Below, piece after piece: positions 51,225 to 61,559 of a stretch of 64,000 nucleotides of DNA. The notes beneath the pieces are model-generated. The model ran no database searches. It saw only the letters and a program-made list of their open reading frames with translations, and had not been told where the DNA came from. The position numbers were made by a program, and so were the translations under genes. Numbering within the stretch: the first letter of the stretch is position 1; each line of letters opens with the position of its first letter. This DNA is from Arion vulgaris (taxonomy: Eukaryota; Mollusca; Gastropoda; Stylommatophora; Arionidae), in NCBI GenBank assembly GCA_020796225.1, contig CM036758.1, positions 64,883,774 to 64,947,773 on the forward strand, written 5' to 3'.

Positions 51225-51440
51225 GTCTATATGTCTCTCCTGTCCGATATGTCTCTCCTGTCCGATATGTCTCTCATGTCCGATATGTCTCTCATGTCCG
51301 ATATGTCTCTCATGTCCGATATGTCTCTCATGTCCGATATGTCTCTCATGTCCGATATGTCTCTCATGTCCGATATGTCTCTCATGTCCGATATGTCTCT
51401 CATGTCCGATATGTCTCTGAGTCGATATGTCTCTTGGTCC
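51225..51440. repeat. Minisatellite, 18-bp unit, about 11 copies (intron 1)
   Basis: Unit GATATGTCTCTCATGTCC; first two units have CTCCTGTCC. Confidence 0.98.
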
Positions 51441-51469
51441 GATATGGAGTAGGTAAGTTGAAAGACAAT

Positions 51470-51690
51470 ATAAAACTGGCACCGTGGGTTACCGGGGCCC
51501 AATTTTGGGAAAAGAGTAGAGCCACTGTTACCTACCTACATACTGCAAACGGGCTAATGCGGAGGTTTGGCGCGAGATTAGCTACCCCACCTTTAAAATA
51601 CAAGCGACAAAACCAAAGCCAGGGGCAAGAGCTTGTGAGGCCTTGGTTGAGGACCTATGCTTACTTAGGGGCGAAGGGTAAAAATAATAA
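51470..51690 (+). mobile_element. SINE/LINE 3' segment related to 2400-2605
   Basis: GTTACCGGGGCCCAATTTTG, GAGCCACTGTTACCTACCTA, GGAGGTTTGGCGCG, GAGGCCTTGGTTGAGGACCT; ends in AATAATAATAATCATAA. Confidence 0.6.
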
Positions 51691-51759
51691 TAATCATAAT
51701 TTCTAGCTTTATATATCTTGTGGTTTTATGAACATATTTATCTTACACTTTGATTACAG

Positions 51760-52002
51760 AAAGAAACGTCCAGCGTGAATGTGCTAGACCCGAATTTCAA
51801 GGACTGCTTATTGCCAATCCGACAGTATGTTCGAGATTCTTCAACTGTTCATCAAACTCAGGTGGAAGTGGCATGCAGAACCCCTTCCAACATCACGAAG
51901 TTGAGTGTACATACCCAGACATGTTTGATATTACTCAAAAGAAATGTGTTTCTTATTGGGCTACCGATTGTGGCTCTCAGAGAATTGTTTACAAAAATCC
52001 TT
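51760..52002 (+). CDS. Secreted chitin-binding protein, exon 2: second CBM14 domain
   Basis: Preceded by TTGATTACAG (acceptor) and followed by CTT|GTAAGT (donor). 243 bp, phase 1 at both ends, the symmetric class typical of shuffled domain exons. It encodes one CBM14 domain, RECARPEFQGLLIANPTVCS onward, with six cysteines (C107, C123, C129, C149, C162, C170 of the joined protein; spacing 15-5-19-12-7). The loop between the third and fourth cysteines is long and Ser/Gly-rich (SSNSGGSGMQ). Phases agree with exon 1. Introns on both sides are filled with LINE, SINE and minisatellite DNA. Confidence 0.8.
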
Positions 52003-52064
52003 GTAAGTATTGACAAGTATTAATTTTATACAAGTTAAGCGAGATTCAAATTCTGAAGATTGAT

Positions 52065-52235
52065 TGATTGATTGATAGGACCATCATCATTGCACTTCGA
52101 TAAGTAGCCATGTGTGATCCGATCTCTTTCTTACACGGGAATATCTCAGCTGCAGTGCTCGAACTCCGTAGCGCCGGTAAGGGTCCCCGATGTAATATTG
52201 AAAATGGTGAAGATATTTTTGAAGATATTGAAGAA
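52065..52235 (-). mobile_element. SINE-2 3' part, truncated (intron 2)
   Basis: Plus reads GACCATCATCATTGCACTTC, CAGCTGCAGTGCTCGAACTC, TGGTGAAGATATTTTTGAAG. Confidence 0.75.
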
Positions 52236-52298
52236 ACAAAAATAGAATCCGCTCATATACAGAAGTGTTAATTCCCGTCCGGGTCAGGATTAAGACAT

Positions 52299-52570
52299 CT
52301 AAAAGCAATAAGTACTAACAAATAGCTGGGGGCCCCGATATACACACTTCAAAGTACACTGAACGGGACAGTCGACAAGACAAAGAAAAAAACCAAAATT
52401 ATATGAGTCCTCGTGGACTATGTGCCAGTAACCAGATTCTAATTTTATAGCATTCCCAAGATTATTATATAGCATTTTACCTACAGCAACTATGGCAAAG
52501 AGTGCTACTCCAGAATAGGCCATTACAGCCACAAGAAACGTTGTGATTCAGCGCAGAACATATTACGTGA
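52299..52570 (-). pseudogene. Possible membrane-protein remnant (claudin/PMP22-like look)
   Basis: Minus-strand frame: ITTFLVAVMAYSGVALFAIV, AVGKMLYNN, then ESGYWHIVHEDSYNFGFFLC LVD. Two hydrophobic segments separated by a short polar loop resemble the third and fourth membrane spans of claudin/PMP22-type proteins. A stop directly precedes the first span and no good splice sites were found, so it is treated as a remnant. Family call is weak. It lies antisense in intron 2 of the CBM14 gene. Confidence 0.25.
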
Positions 52571-52629
52571 CGCAAGACCTATTGTCTCCTGAGACAAAGA
52601 GGCCAATGAATATATAACATTATTATTGA

Positions 52630-52860
52630 GAACCGCAGTAGCGTAGTTATTAGTCAACTCGATTCTAAGGCGCGTGGTTTGGGTTCAATTCCACAGTGGG
52701 TGTTATTTATTTTTCAGACCGTAATGGCTCTCAAGTCGACCCAGCTTCAAATGGGTGTCAGGAACAACATTGGGAAGTAAAGACGGTGATGTTGACCACA
52801 CAACCTATCGTATGCCTATGTTCAAGTAAAACGACGGTCCAAACACGTTATTACCCAATA
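52630..52860 (+). mobile_element. SINE-4 copy (tRNA-derived)
   Basis: A box TAGCGTAGTTATTAGT, B box GGTTCAATTCC, body CTCAAGTCGACCCAGCTTCA, GTGATGTTGACCACACAACC. Confidence 0.65.
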
Positions 52861-52874
52861 TAATTCCAGATATG

Positions 52875-53325
52875 TTATGTTATACGGTTGACGTCATGGC
52901 ACATTGGACATTCCCATTCGTGCTCTGTCGCCCGCTGCACCAACCATCCTAAAGTCCACTTGCTCACCGTACCTATGAAAAGTTTATTAGTATATCTTCT
53001 CTCTCTACCACGAAGACGACATTGTCTGGCATGTCCAAACTTGTACCCATGAAAAGTTTATTACTATATCTTCTCTCTCTCTACCACGAAGACGACATTG
53101 TCTGGCATGTCCAAACTTGTACCCATGAAAAGTTTATTACTATATCTTCTCTCTCTACCACGAAGACGACACTGTCTGGCATGTCCAAACTCAACTCCTA
53201 ATTCTTGCATTCGTTCCAGTGTCTGAGACACGCCCATATCACATAAATGAGAGCGTACCGCATTAATGACATCGGCTCTGTCCATCCCGTTATTACCCAA
53301 CTCGAGGTATGAGCAAGTGTTCATT
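52875..53325 (-). mobile_element. LINE-D 3' region with a triplicated 73-bp segment
   Basis: Minus strand: SHLCDMGVSQTLERMQELGV then EFGHARQC; upstream GNNGMDRADVINAVR is the end of RNase H. The segment TTTATTA(G/C)TATATCTTCTC...TGGCATGTCCAAACTTGTAC is present three times between 52980 and 53200. Confidence 0.75.
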
Positions 53326-53390
53326 TACTTTTTTTATCCTCTATTATTACTATTTTATTATAGTTTTATTATATATATATATATGACCAT

Positions 53391-53705
53391 ATTCTCTGTG
53401 GCTAAGTGGTTAAACCCTTGCCTTGCGAATCGAAGGTCGTGGGTTCGAATCCCGATCGCACCGTTCTGTTCACGAATGTATTTTTCACAGAGACCCCTAG
53501 GATTGTTGCTAGAGCTACGGTTTGTGCTTTGTGCAATGCTCTCGGCAGGTGGCATAACATTTCTGCGGAGAAGGACCGAGCTATATGGGGTAAAACCCGG
53601 TGCAAAGAAGGCAATCCTTCGGCTTTAAAAACCTTTGTTTAAAAACCTTTATTTAAAAACCTTTGTTTAAAAACCTTTGTTTAAAACCTTTGTTAAAACC
53701 ATATT
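53391..53705 (+). mobile_element. SINE-1 copy with expanded tail (intron 2)
   Basis: A box TGGCTAAGTGGTTAAAC, B box GGTTCGAATCC, body as other SINE-1. The 3' end AAAAACCTTTGTTT is repeated about five times (53620-53705). Confidence 0.9.
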
Positions 53706-53784
53706 CTAAAAAGTAATCATAGGGACAGACAAATAGCAAACGGTTAGAAGTTACCATCCATGCAACCGTTGAGATAAATACAGG

Positions 53785-53905
53785 TCAGCATACCTAATAC
53801 TGTCAAGCAATGCGAGTCAAGTACCTAATACTGTCAAGTACCTAATACTGTCAAGCAATGTGAGTCAAGTACCTAATACTGTCAAGCAATGTGAGTCAAG
53901 TAGTA
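53785..53905. repeat. Minisatellite, GTACCTAATACTGTCAAG-based, 4-5 copies
   Basis: Units CAAGTACCTAATACTGT with and without CAAGCAATGTGAGT. Confidence 0.93.
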
Positions 53906-54290
53906 GAATGTCCTTTTCGGAACGTCGCATTCATCACAGCACGTCCGAAAAGCTATCTGTCTCATACAAGTTTTCCTGTCTCTTCTAGCGTCATGTTCAA
54001 AGTTTCTTTGATGTCCCTTCGCCTTGGTCGTCCCCTGCCTCGCGTTCCAGAAATCAAACATTACATTACCTATCTCCCCAAACAGCTGTGACGTTTAATG
54101 GGGCCAAAATATTACATCTTCCGGGACATGATGTTATTTATGAGACAAGGCCCTTTGATATGCAGGTCTTGTAGGATGAATGTGTTTCTTCTCTGTCCTG
54201 GAAGTTCTAAGAACTTTTCTATAGCACCTTGTTTTAAAAGCTTCAATTTTGTTTTTAATGTTTGTGTTATGGTCCACGATTAGCACTTTA
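53906..54290 (-). mobile_element. LINE-C-like 3' end (intron 2)
   Basis: Plus reads CATTCATCACAGCACGTCCG, GTTCAAAGTTTCTTTGATGT, GGTCGTCCCCTGCCTCGCGT, TGTTATGGTCCACGATTAGC, the LINE-C arrangement. Confidence 0.7.
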
Positions 54291-54359
54291 TCAGTCCGTG
54301 GTATTCTCATCATTCTTCTTTAAAACCACATCTCTGTGGCCCTCATCTATTGTTCGATC

Positions 54360-54765
54360 TGTTTGTTTATTGATAACACGGACTGATAAAATAACTAATG
54401 TGCACATGTGGAATGAGGTCAAGATACAGAGACAGCTTATCATTAATATAAGAAAAAAGCAAATTAAAGATCCCATCCCTACACTTAATGGTAAAAGTGG
54501 ACATCCAAATACATCTTCCACCTGGGAATAGACAATAGAAGCAGTCATCATTTTCGGAATGTGATGAGAAAGGAGATTTAGAACACATTATAACAGCTGA
54601 TAAAATCGAGGGGAAACAAGACAGAGAGGAAATTTAGGATAGTCTGACTTCTTGACACGGAAGAGCGCCAATATCTGAGATGATAACGAACACCAGAGAT
54701 TTGTGGAAATCCATAATCGCCTACGCCAACCGGCACAGTACCTGATGATGATATTTCCGATTAAG
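54360..54765 (+). mobile_element. LINE-E 3' end (intron 2)
   Basis: Encodes RTDKITNVHMWNEVKIQRQL then IINIRKKQIK, and later KIEGKQDREEI-like text; ends CGCCTACGCCAACCGGCACA GTACC then GATGATGAT. Frames broken. Confidence 0.6.
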
Positions 54766-54794
54766 TTGTATTACATAGAACATTTCGAATGTAT

Positions 54795-55243
54795 TGTCAT
54801 TGCCATTCAATGTTATATTAATCAATGTTGTCTGTTTATCAGATGTCATTCAATGTTATATTAATCAATGTTGTCTATTTATCAGATGTCATTCAATGTT
54901 ATGTTAATAAATGCTGTCTATTTATCAGATGTAATTCAATGTTATATTAATCAATGTCGTCTGTTTATCAGATGTCATTCAATGTTATATTAATCAATGT
55001 TGTCTGTTTATCAGGTGTCATTCAATGTTATGTTAATAAATGTTGTCTGTTTATAAGATGTCATTCAATGATATGTTAATATATGCTGTCTGTTTATCAG
55101 GTGTCATTCAATGTTACGTTAATAGATGTCGTCTGTTTATCATATGTCATTCAATATTATGTTAATATATGCTGTCTGTTTATCAGATGTCATTCAATAT
55201 TTTGTTAATCAATGCTGTCTGTTTATCAGATGTCATTCAATGT
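54795..55243. repeat. Minisatellite, 43-bp unit, left part (about 10 copies)
   Basis: Unit contains ATGTCATTCAATGTTATATT, AAT(C/A)AATG(T/C)TGTCTGTTTA, TCAG. Continues after the LINE-D insertion at 56632-56812 (about 4 copies). Confidence 0.95.
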
Positions 55244-55245
55244 TT

Positions 55246-56629
55246 CAGTTTCAGTTTGGAATATCTTCATTGCAATCCGGGTATGTCCATAGGTGCTCCG
55301 ATCTCCTTCGCAATATCTCCAACAGCGTCCAGCGACTGACCGTACCAGTTCTATTTTGATTGATGAGCCTACTCATATACCAGTTGTACCGTTCTTTCCT
55401 TGCCACACCAATCTTCAAACCCAGTGCTCACAATCTAGTAGTTGATGTGGATTGGTTTAGATGAAGGTCTTCTCTGTGGCCACGCTCTATGAGGGCGTTC
55501 ACGATGCCAGCTCTGTCCATTGACTGGCCCTCTGATATAGCGGCAGAGCCAGCCAACCTGTCTGCTCTGTCATTGCCAACGACACCCATGTGCCCGGAAC
55601 AAAGACAAGTGTAATTCTGCAAATTGTTGACGCCTGCAGTGATTCAGTCCATTGCCTGCGCACCGAACCGGCCTCCCCATTTCGGATCATACTCAACGAG
55701 TCACTCAGAATGCACGCATGAGTGTAGTTTTGTGACTCTAGCCAGAGTAGTGCATTGGTCACCGCCAGTACCTCCATTGTCATGCTGCTTGTTGTCATAC
55801 TAAATGCACCACTGGCTTCCTTGACCATTCTGCCGCATGAGCTTGCAGAGAAGGCCCATGCAGACTTTTCATGACGAAATACCGATCCATCCGTGTAGAT
55901 CACAACGTCGTCTGCATTACAGTTTTCATCGATGATGGCTTTGCCGTCTGCATTCATCGCCGCGGGATTTTCCTCTCTGCAACCTTTGTCAAATTTAATG
56001 ATGGTTGAAAAAGTGTTCCAGTATATTGGAGGCATCGGTATCCATTCTTCTCCATAGTCAATATTATTGAGCCCGCATACCAGCTGAACAGTATCTGCGG
56101 CACGGCCAACCCATGACTTGCCCGCTTTAACCGATGTCCACCACTGGTGCTGAGCTGTTCATGCAATGGGTGATCCTTTTGGCACTTATTTTGAGATAGG
56201 CACGTACTCTAGCGATCTTGACTCTATACTCCATGGTCGGAAAATCCAGGAGACACCTCATCGCCACACAGAGTGTATCCCTTGTGCAACCAAGGATGAT
56301 GCGCATAGCTAGCTTCGTTCTGTATTCTCTCAAGTCTTTCAATTTGCGTTTTGCTGACAGTGAGGGTGGCCATTGTATATTCAATGGTGGAGAGGACCAG
56401 TGTCTGATACAGGATGACAAGCAGTCGTTGCTCGATGTTAACAGCCGCCATGACTCTCATTGCCGCCAAACCTTTGCGTGCCTTGACAATGACATACTCA
56501 ACTTGTTCCCAGAAACACAGACTGCGGTCAAATGTCCACCCAAAATTTCATCGATTTATCTACGGACAAAACAATTCCGCGAAGTTTCACACTAGGCGTA
56601 CATGCGTTAACAGTGTGATTATTGAGTGA
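55246..56629 (-). mobile_element. LINE-D copy (I-like, with RNase H) inserted in the 43-bp array
   Basis: Minus strand from 56470: LLVILYQTLVLSTIEY, TLTVSKTQIERLERIQNEA, MRIILGCTRDTLCVAMRCLL, DFPTMEYRVKIARVRAYLK (RT thumb); then RNase H: DDVVIYTDGSVFRHEKSAWA, SGAFSMTTSSMTMEVLAVTN (catalytic Glu), THACILSDSLSMIRNGEAG (catalytic Asp), then NDRADRLAGSAAISEGQSMD. The RT finger and palm and the endonuclease are absent (5' truncation). It has a few frame breaks, so it is inactive but rather well kept. RT followed by RNase H places it with I/Nimb-type LINEs. Confidence 0.85.
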
Positions 56630-56631
56630 CA

Positions 56632-56812
56632 ACCATCCAATGTTATGTTAATATATACTGTCTGTTTATCAGGTGCCATTCAATGTTTTGTTAATATATG
56701 CTGTCTTTTTATCAGATGTCATTCAATGTTTTGTTAATAAATGCTGTCTGTTTATCAGATGTCATTCAATGGTTTGTTAATAAATGCTGTCTGTTTATCA
56801 GGTGACTATTTA
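56632..56812. repeat. Minisatellite, 43-bp unit, right part (about 4 copies)
   Basis: Same unit as 54795-55243 (CATTCAATGTTTTGTTAATA, AATGCTGTCTGTTTATCAG). Confidence 0.95.
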
Positions 56813-56959
56813 AATAATAAATGCTGGTTTATCATGTGTGAACCATGTGAAAGCAGACTACCATCTTGTGTTGAACTTAGCGATGGCAACCATGTAAGTT
56901 ATTCACTAATAAAGTAAGTAAAGAACTAGTTTTCTTACCATGAGGTACATTGGGGAATG

Positions 56960-57382
56960 TGATTGATTGATTGATAGGACCATCATCATTGCACTTCGGT
57001 GAGTAACCATGTGTGCTACGATCTCTTTCTTACAGAAAGATCTAAGCTGCAGGGCCCGAACTCCGTAGCACCAGAGAGGGTCCCCAGTGTAGTTTTGAAG
57101 ATGGTGAAGATATTTTTCTAGGAATTTTATTTTTAATCTTTTCTTATTAATTTTTTTCCGGTAGTGCCTTTCCAGTCTGCTCTTCTCGATTTTGAACTGC
57201 CGAGGGTTCTTTTACGTGCTCATATTGAACACGGGACCTACGTTTTATCGTCCGTCTCCGATAGGACTACACTGAGATCTTAGATCTCTGAAAAAATATC
57301 CAGATAGTTCAACAAGGGACCGAACCGGTTACCTTTGGCACTTGAGACGAGCACGTAACCTCTGCGCCACAGAGACTACTGG
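56960..57382 (-). mobile_element. SINE-2 full-length copy (intron 2)
   Basis: Minus strand: head CTCTGTGGCGCAGAGGTTAC (A box), CCGGTTCGGTCCC (B box), tail TATCAATCAATCAATC. Body collinear with 49884-50335. Confidence 0.9.
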
Positions 57383-57980
57383 GGGATGTGGTTTTCGGTC
57401 AGTTATTTTGGCTGACCAACGGTACGCGGTGGGAGATATGAACAAAATAAGACCAGTCACCTTTACTTTCTAGTGCTTCTCTAATACTCAACTGAGGCTA
57501 AGTTGACATGACATCTGTTGCTATCGGAAATGATGCTGCTCCAACTGAGAACTTTGAGCTAGTGGCAAACGTAGCATGGACACTAGACACAGAGCTATCG
57601 TGGTTCTAAGACGTTGATAACTGTTCACATTTTCCATTTTCTCTCCGTTGATACACATTTTCTCTGTCATGCTTGTTTTATCAGTTGTCATTATTTTTGT
57701 TTACAGCACAATGAGATCTAGATTTCGTTTTTTAAAATTTTTCTCAAGTTCCTATATTTTAACTTTGAATAAATAAAATGTCCCGTCGACTTTTCAGACC
57801 TTGGCAAGTAAACTGAATGTCATTTTACATTTCTAGTTCCTAGTATGCAGGAGTTCGCAAGCCCAATTTCTTTCCTAGTTTGTGGAACGTCAAGTGTGAG
57901 TTTGAAGTCATAAACCTCTTGTGCACGAGTTGATTTACGGGCGATTAGGTATTACGCCTAACCCGTTTCATATATTATTG
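57383..57980. other. No feature recognised (intron 2)
   Basis: AT-rich, non-coding. Confidence 0.5.
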
Positions 57981-57984
57981 ACAA

Positions 57985-58240
57985 ATTAAAATCGTGACAT
58001 ATCCTTTACATGACGTAGCCATCAACCATCAGTAAACATGTCATTGATTCTCTAGGCACCATTATACTTTTAGTAGTTTGCCATTGCTTTCTGAACGGTA
58101 AGGTCTATTTTTAAATTTCGTAAAACAATCACACGGAAACGAATTTGCTTCCAAACTGCCTGCCGAGGAGTTTGAACCAGGTACGCTTGGATTGTGATCG
58201 AGCTTACTGCCACTGTTAGCTACAGACGTTCACAATGTAG
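57985..58240 (-). mobile_element. SINE-3 copy (intron 2)
   Basis: Minus strand: TGTAGCTAACAGTGGCAGTA (decayed A box), CCTGGTTCAAACTCC (B box), tail ACGTCATGTAAAGGATATGT. Confidence 0.75.
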
Positions 58241-58279
58241 ATTTATATAATAAAAAAACACAAGATTTTATGTCTGGTA

Positions 58280-58560
58280 TTTATCTCAGGAAGAGATGCT
58301 GTCGATAGATATGACACACATTGGGACCATCGACCAGAACAATATCAAGACAGGCATTGTTTTGGAACCCACAGGGAAAGAGGAGTTGGGGAAGCTCTAG
58401 AAATACACGGAGAAGGGAGTTGGAGACTGATAGTAAAAAAGATAGGCAAGACGTGAACATAATCGGAATGGATGAAAAGAGAGAGACAAGGCTGGAAGAT
58501 GTTTGTTGAAGACCTGTGCTCCATTGGGAGTTGAAATATGAAGAAGAAAAAGGATCTATC
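58280..58560 (+). mobile_element. RTE-like LINE 3' end (intron 2)
   Basis: Encodes RQALFWNPQGKRSWGSSRNT and RRRELETDSKK; then CTGGAAGATGTTTGTTGAAG (WKMFVED) and CTGTGCTCCATTGGGAGT (LCSIGS). Same family as 1660-1905. Confidence 0.65.
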
Positions 58561-58604
58561 ATCTGACTGCATATGTGGATATCTGATGTATAAGAAGTCT
58601 GAAT

Positions 58605-58725
58605 GTCTTTGCTTGTTTTGTATCTTGTGTTTGATAAGGTCTTGTTGGTCGAAACGTTGCTGTATCCTATTTTTGTACATTGTAAAACTACGTTAGAATG
58701 CTTTTACGTGTTTCGACATTATTGA
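58605..58725 (+). mobile_element. Penelope-like element 3' fragment
   Basis: TTGATAAGGTCTTGTTGGTC then GAAACGTTGCTGTATCC; matches the motif at 18376, 24157 and 34048. Confidence 0.6.
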
Positions 58726-58745
58726 TTCCATATTGTTTTGATATT

Positions 58746-59034
58746 ATCAATTCATGTTTTTGTTGTTCAGAAACATCCACTTAAACTGTGAGTCCAAAGT
58801 ACATTGTGTTTATTATTTATCAATTCATGTTTTGTTGTTCTTCAGAAACATCCACTTAAACTGTGAGTCCAAGTGCATTGTTTTGTATTATTTATCAATT
58901 CATGTTTTTGTTGTTCTTCCAGAAACATCCACTTAAACTGTGGAGTCCAAAGTACATTGTGTTGATATTTATCAATTCATGTTTTGTTGTTCTTCCAGAA
59001 ACATCCACTTAAACTGTGAGTCAAAGTACATTGT
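58746..59034 (+). repeat. Four-copy tandem repeat over the exon 3 acceptor
   Basis: Unit of about 73 bp: TATCAATTCATGTTTTTGTT, GTTCTTCCAGAAACATCCAC, TTAAACTGTGAGTCCAAAGT, ACATTGTGTT. Each unit carries a pyrimidine tract and AG, i.e. an acceptor-like site. The last unit has lost one C (GAGTCAAAG instead of GAGTCCAAAG). Confidence 0.93.
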
Positions 59035-59316
59035 GTGCATGATGAAAGATTAACAGAGGTCAGATCATGTGATACTGACATTCAAACTAACTACACATCT
59101 ATCTATTCTCCAACCAAGGAAGCTTGTGTTAGTTTATGGGAAATTCCACGTGAGAATGGTGGACTGGCCCCAACTTGTGATGGTAAATTACCTGGACTGT
59201 ATCGAACAACGGAAAGATCTGATGTCTACTACAGTTGTCCTTCGGCTCGTGTCTCTTACTGTGGGAACGGAATTCCGTTCAATGAGTCCAGCAGAAGGTG
59301 TGAACCATCTAAATAA
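59021..59316 (+). CDS. Secreted chitin-binding protein, exon 3: C-terminal CBM14-like domain
   Basis: The coding frame runs to TAA at 59314-59316 and encodes VRSCDTDIQTNYTSIYSPT, ACVSLWEIPRENGGLAPTC and DGKLPGLYRTTERSDVYYSC, then PSARVSYCGNGIPFNESSRR CEPSK. The CDGK.PG.Y...VYYSC....YCGNG.PFNESSRRC pattern is CBM14-like but only four of the six cysteines remain; the missing ones are positions 2 and 6, which normally pair. The start is uncertain. Acceptors at 59019-59020 (or 59025-59026) fit the phase 1 donor of exon 2, giving a 278-residue protein. The stronger acceptor TTCTTCCAG at 58998 would be out of frame because of a one-base loss in the last tandem unit, and would also not match phase 1. 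A sequencing error, a skipped extra exon or recent damage are all possible. Confidence 0.65.
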
Positions 59317-59317
59317 A
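59312..59317 (+). terminator. Possible polyadenylation signal overlapping the stop codon
   Basis: AATAAA spans the TAA stop of exon 3. It would give a very short 3' UTR; a later site cannot be excluded. Confidence 0.35.
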
Positions 59318-59324
59318 TTATTGT

Positions 59325-59595
59325 AACCAATTACAGTTTCACATGTTTGAGCTCATCTCTCACTAGACTCTAGCTCTTGATTTCTATAATTTTCTGTGAA
59401 CCATATTATAACCAATTACAGTTTCACATGTTTGAGTTCATCTCTCACCAGACACTAGCTCTTGGATTTCTATTAATTTTCTGTGTGAACCATATTATAA
59501 CCAATTACAGTTTCACATGTTTGAGTTCATCTCTCACTAGACTCCAGCTCTTGGTTTTCTATTAATTTTCTGTGTGAACCATATTCTTAATTTTA
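59325..59595. repeat. Three-copy tandem repeat, about 85-bp unit
   Basis: Unit contains ACCAATTACAGTTTCACATG, TTTGAG(C/T)TCATCTCTCAC, TTTTCTGTGTGAACCATATT. Confidence 0.95.
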
Positions 59596-59699
59596 ATTTG
59601 TAGATTGTAAAATATGTTTTTGTGGTCTCTGTGAGGTAAAAGATAAGATACTCGTTGTTTTTGTATTTCATAGAACTACATGACTTTAGTTTCACTTGT

Positions 59700-60940
59700 T
59701 TCACCTTTGCTACATAGTTTTACCGCAGTCTTACCTTATATCGACATTGCTACATAGTTTTACTGCAGTCTTACCTTATATCGACATTGCTACATAGTTT
59801 TACTGCAGTCTTACCTTATATCGACATTGCTACATAGTTTTACTGCAGTCTTACCTTATATCGACATTGCTACATAGTTTTACCGCAGTCTTACCTTATA
59901 TCGACATTGCTACATAGTTTTACTGCAGTCTTACCTTATATCGACATTGCTACATAGTTTTACTGCAGTCTTACCTTATATCGACATTGCTACATAGTTT
60001 TACCGCAGTCTTACCTTATATCGACATTGCTACATAGTTTTACCGCAGTCTTACCTTATATCGACATTGCTACATAGTTTTACTGCAGTCTTACCTTATA
60101 TCGACATTGCTACATAGTTTTACCGCAGTCTTACCTTATATCGACATTGCTACATAGTTTTACTGCAGTCTTACCTTATATCGACATTGCTACATAGTTT
60201 TACCGCAGTCTTACCTTATATCGACATTGCTACATAGTTTTACAGCAGTCTTACCTTATATCGACATTGCTACAATGTTTTACTGCAGTCTTACCTTATA
60301 TCGACATTGCTCATAGTTTGACTGCAGTTTTACCTTATATCGACATTGCTACATAGTTTTACTGCAGTCTTACCTTATATCGACATTGCTATTAGTTTTA
60401 CCGCAGTCTTACCTTATATCAGACATTGCTACATAGTTTTACTGCAGTCTTACCTTATATCGACATTGCTACATAGTTTTACTGCAGTCTTACTTTATAT
60501 CGACATTGCTACAAGTTTGACTGCAGTTTTCCTTATATCGACATTGCTACATAGTTTGACTGCAGTCTTACCTTATATCGACATTTGCAATGTTTTACTG
60601 CAGTTTTACCTTATATCGACATTGCTACATAGTTTTACTGCAGTCTTACCTTATATCGACATTGCTACATAGTTTTACTGCAGTCTTACCTTATATCGAC
60701 ATTGCTACATAGTTTTACTGCAGTTTTACCTTATATCGACATTGCTACATAGTTTTACTGCAGTCTTACCTTATATCGACATTGCTACATAGTTTTACTG
60801 CAGTCTTACCTTATATCGACATTGCTACATAGTTTTACTGCAGTTTTACCTTATATCGACATTGCTACATAGTTTTACTGCAGTCTTACCTTATATCGAC
60901 ATTGCTACATAGTTTGACTGCAGTCTTACCTTATATCGGT
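59700..60940. repeat. Satellite array, 40-bp unit, about 30 copies
   Basis: Unit TTATATCGACATTGCTACAT + AGTTTTACTGCAGTCTTACC, with a common TACCGCAG variant and several small deletions around 60300-60600. TGCTACATAGTTTTACTGCA also occurs once in the Penelope-like terminus at 34130-34155. Confidence 0.97.
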
Positions 60941-61160
60941 ACAAACTGTTTGTTGGCCTCCTCGCTCTGATATCAAGAAAACAAGGTTTCGCCTTAAGTT
61001 TAAAAAGGCGTACCTCGACATATAGAGATTTCAGTCCTCTACTTAACAGACAAACAAAAATTGTTTATACTTGGATTCTCCGAAAGGAGTTAATTCTTAT
61101 TTTTCATGTTTAATGGTCTACAAGTTTTGATATAACAATTTAAAAAAAGGCTTTGATCCC
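60941..61160. other. No feature recognised
   Basis: AT-rich, non-coding. Confidence 0.5.
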
Positions 61161-61164
61161 TACA

Positions 61165-61240
61165 TAACAAACATAACAAACATAACAAACATAACAAACA
61201 TAACAAACATAACAAACATAACAAACATAACAAACAAAAT
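61165..61240. repeat. (CATAACAAA)n, about 8 copies
   Basis: Nine-base units ACATAACAA in tandem. Confidence 0.97.
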
Positions 61241-61279
61241 AGTACCTACATTTTTTAATGAAATGGGTAAAAACTGAAC

Positions 61280-61470
61280 AAGTCTTCATCAATCAATCAA
61301 GTGCTATGTCTGCTGTCGTAGGCGATCATGTCTCTCCACAACTCTCTCTCTCATTGGTGCAGTTATTCAGTTCTGACACCGATCTTTTGTCAAAGAACGA
61401 TGTTAGATCATTTAACATCTACTCCCTCTGCATTCCACGATCTCTAATTCCTGATCTGTGGTTATCAAAT
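61280..61470 (-). mobile_element. LINE-E 3' end
   Basis: Plus reads TCAATCAAGTGCTATGTCTG, CTGTCGTAGGCGATCATGTC, ATTCCACGATCTCTAATTCC; relatives at 48080 and 54690. Confidence 0.55.
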
Positions 61471-61559
61471 GTTCGAAACCTGCTCTTCGCATTCTTAATG
61501 CAAGTCTTTACCTATCATTTGTATATGTATTATAATGAATTTAAAATTGCCACCGAAAC

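Noticed and set aside
51132..51482. Repeat ORFs on both strands at the 18-bp array
   Set aside because: Minisatellite artefact.
55499..56035. Host RNase H gene
   Set aside because: Flanked by LINE reverse-transcriptase thumb sequence upstream and LINE 3' end downstream, with other dispersed copies.
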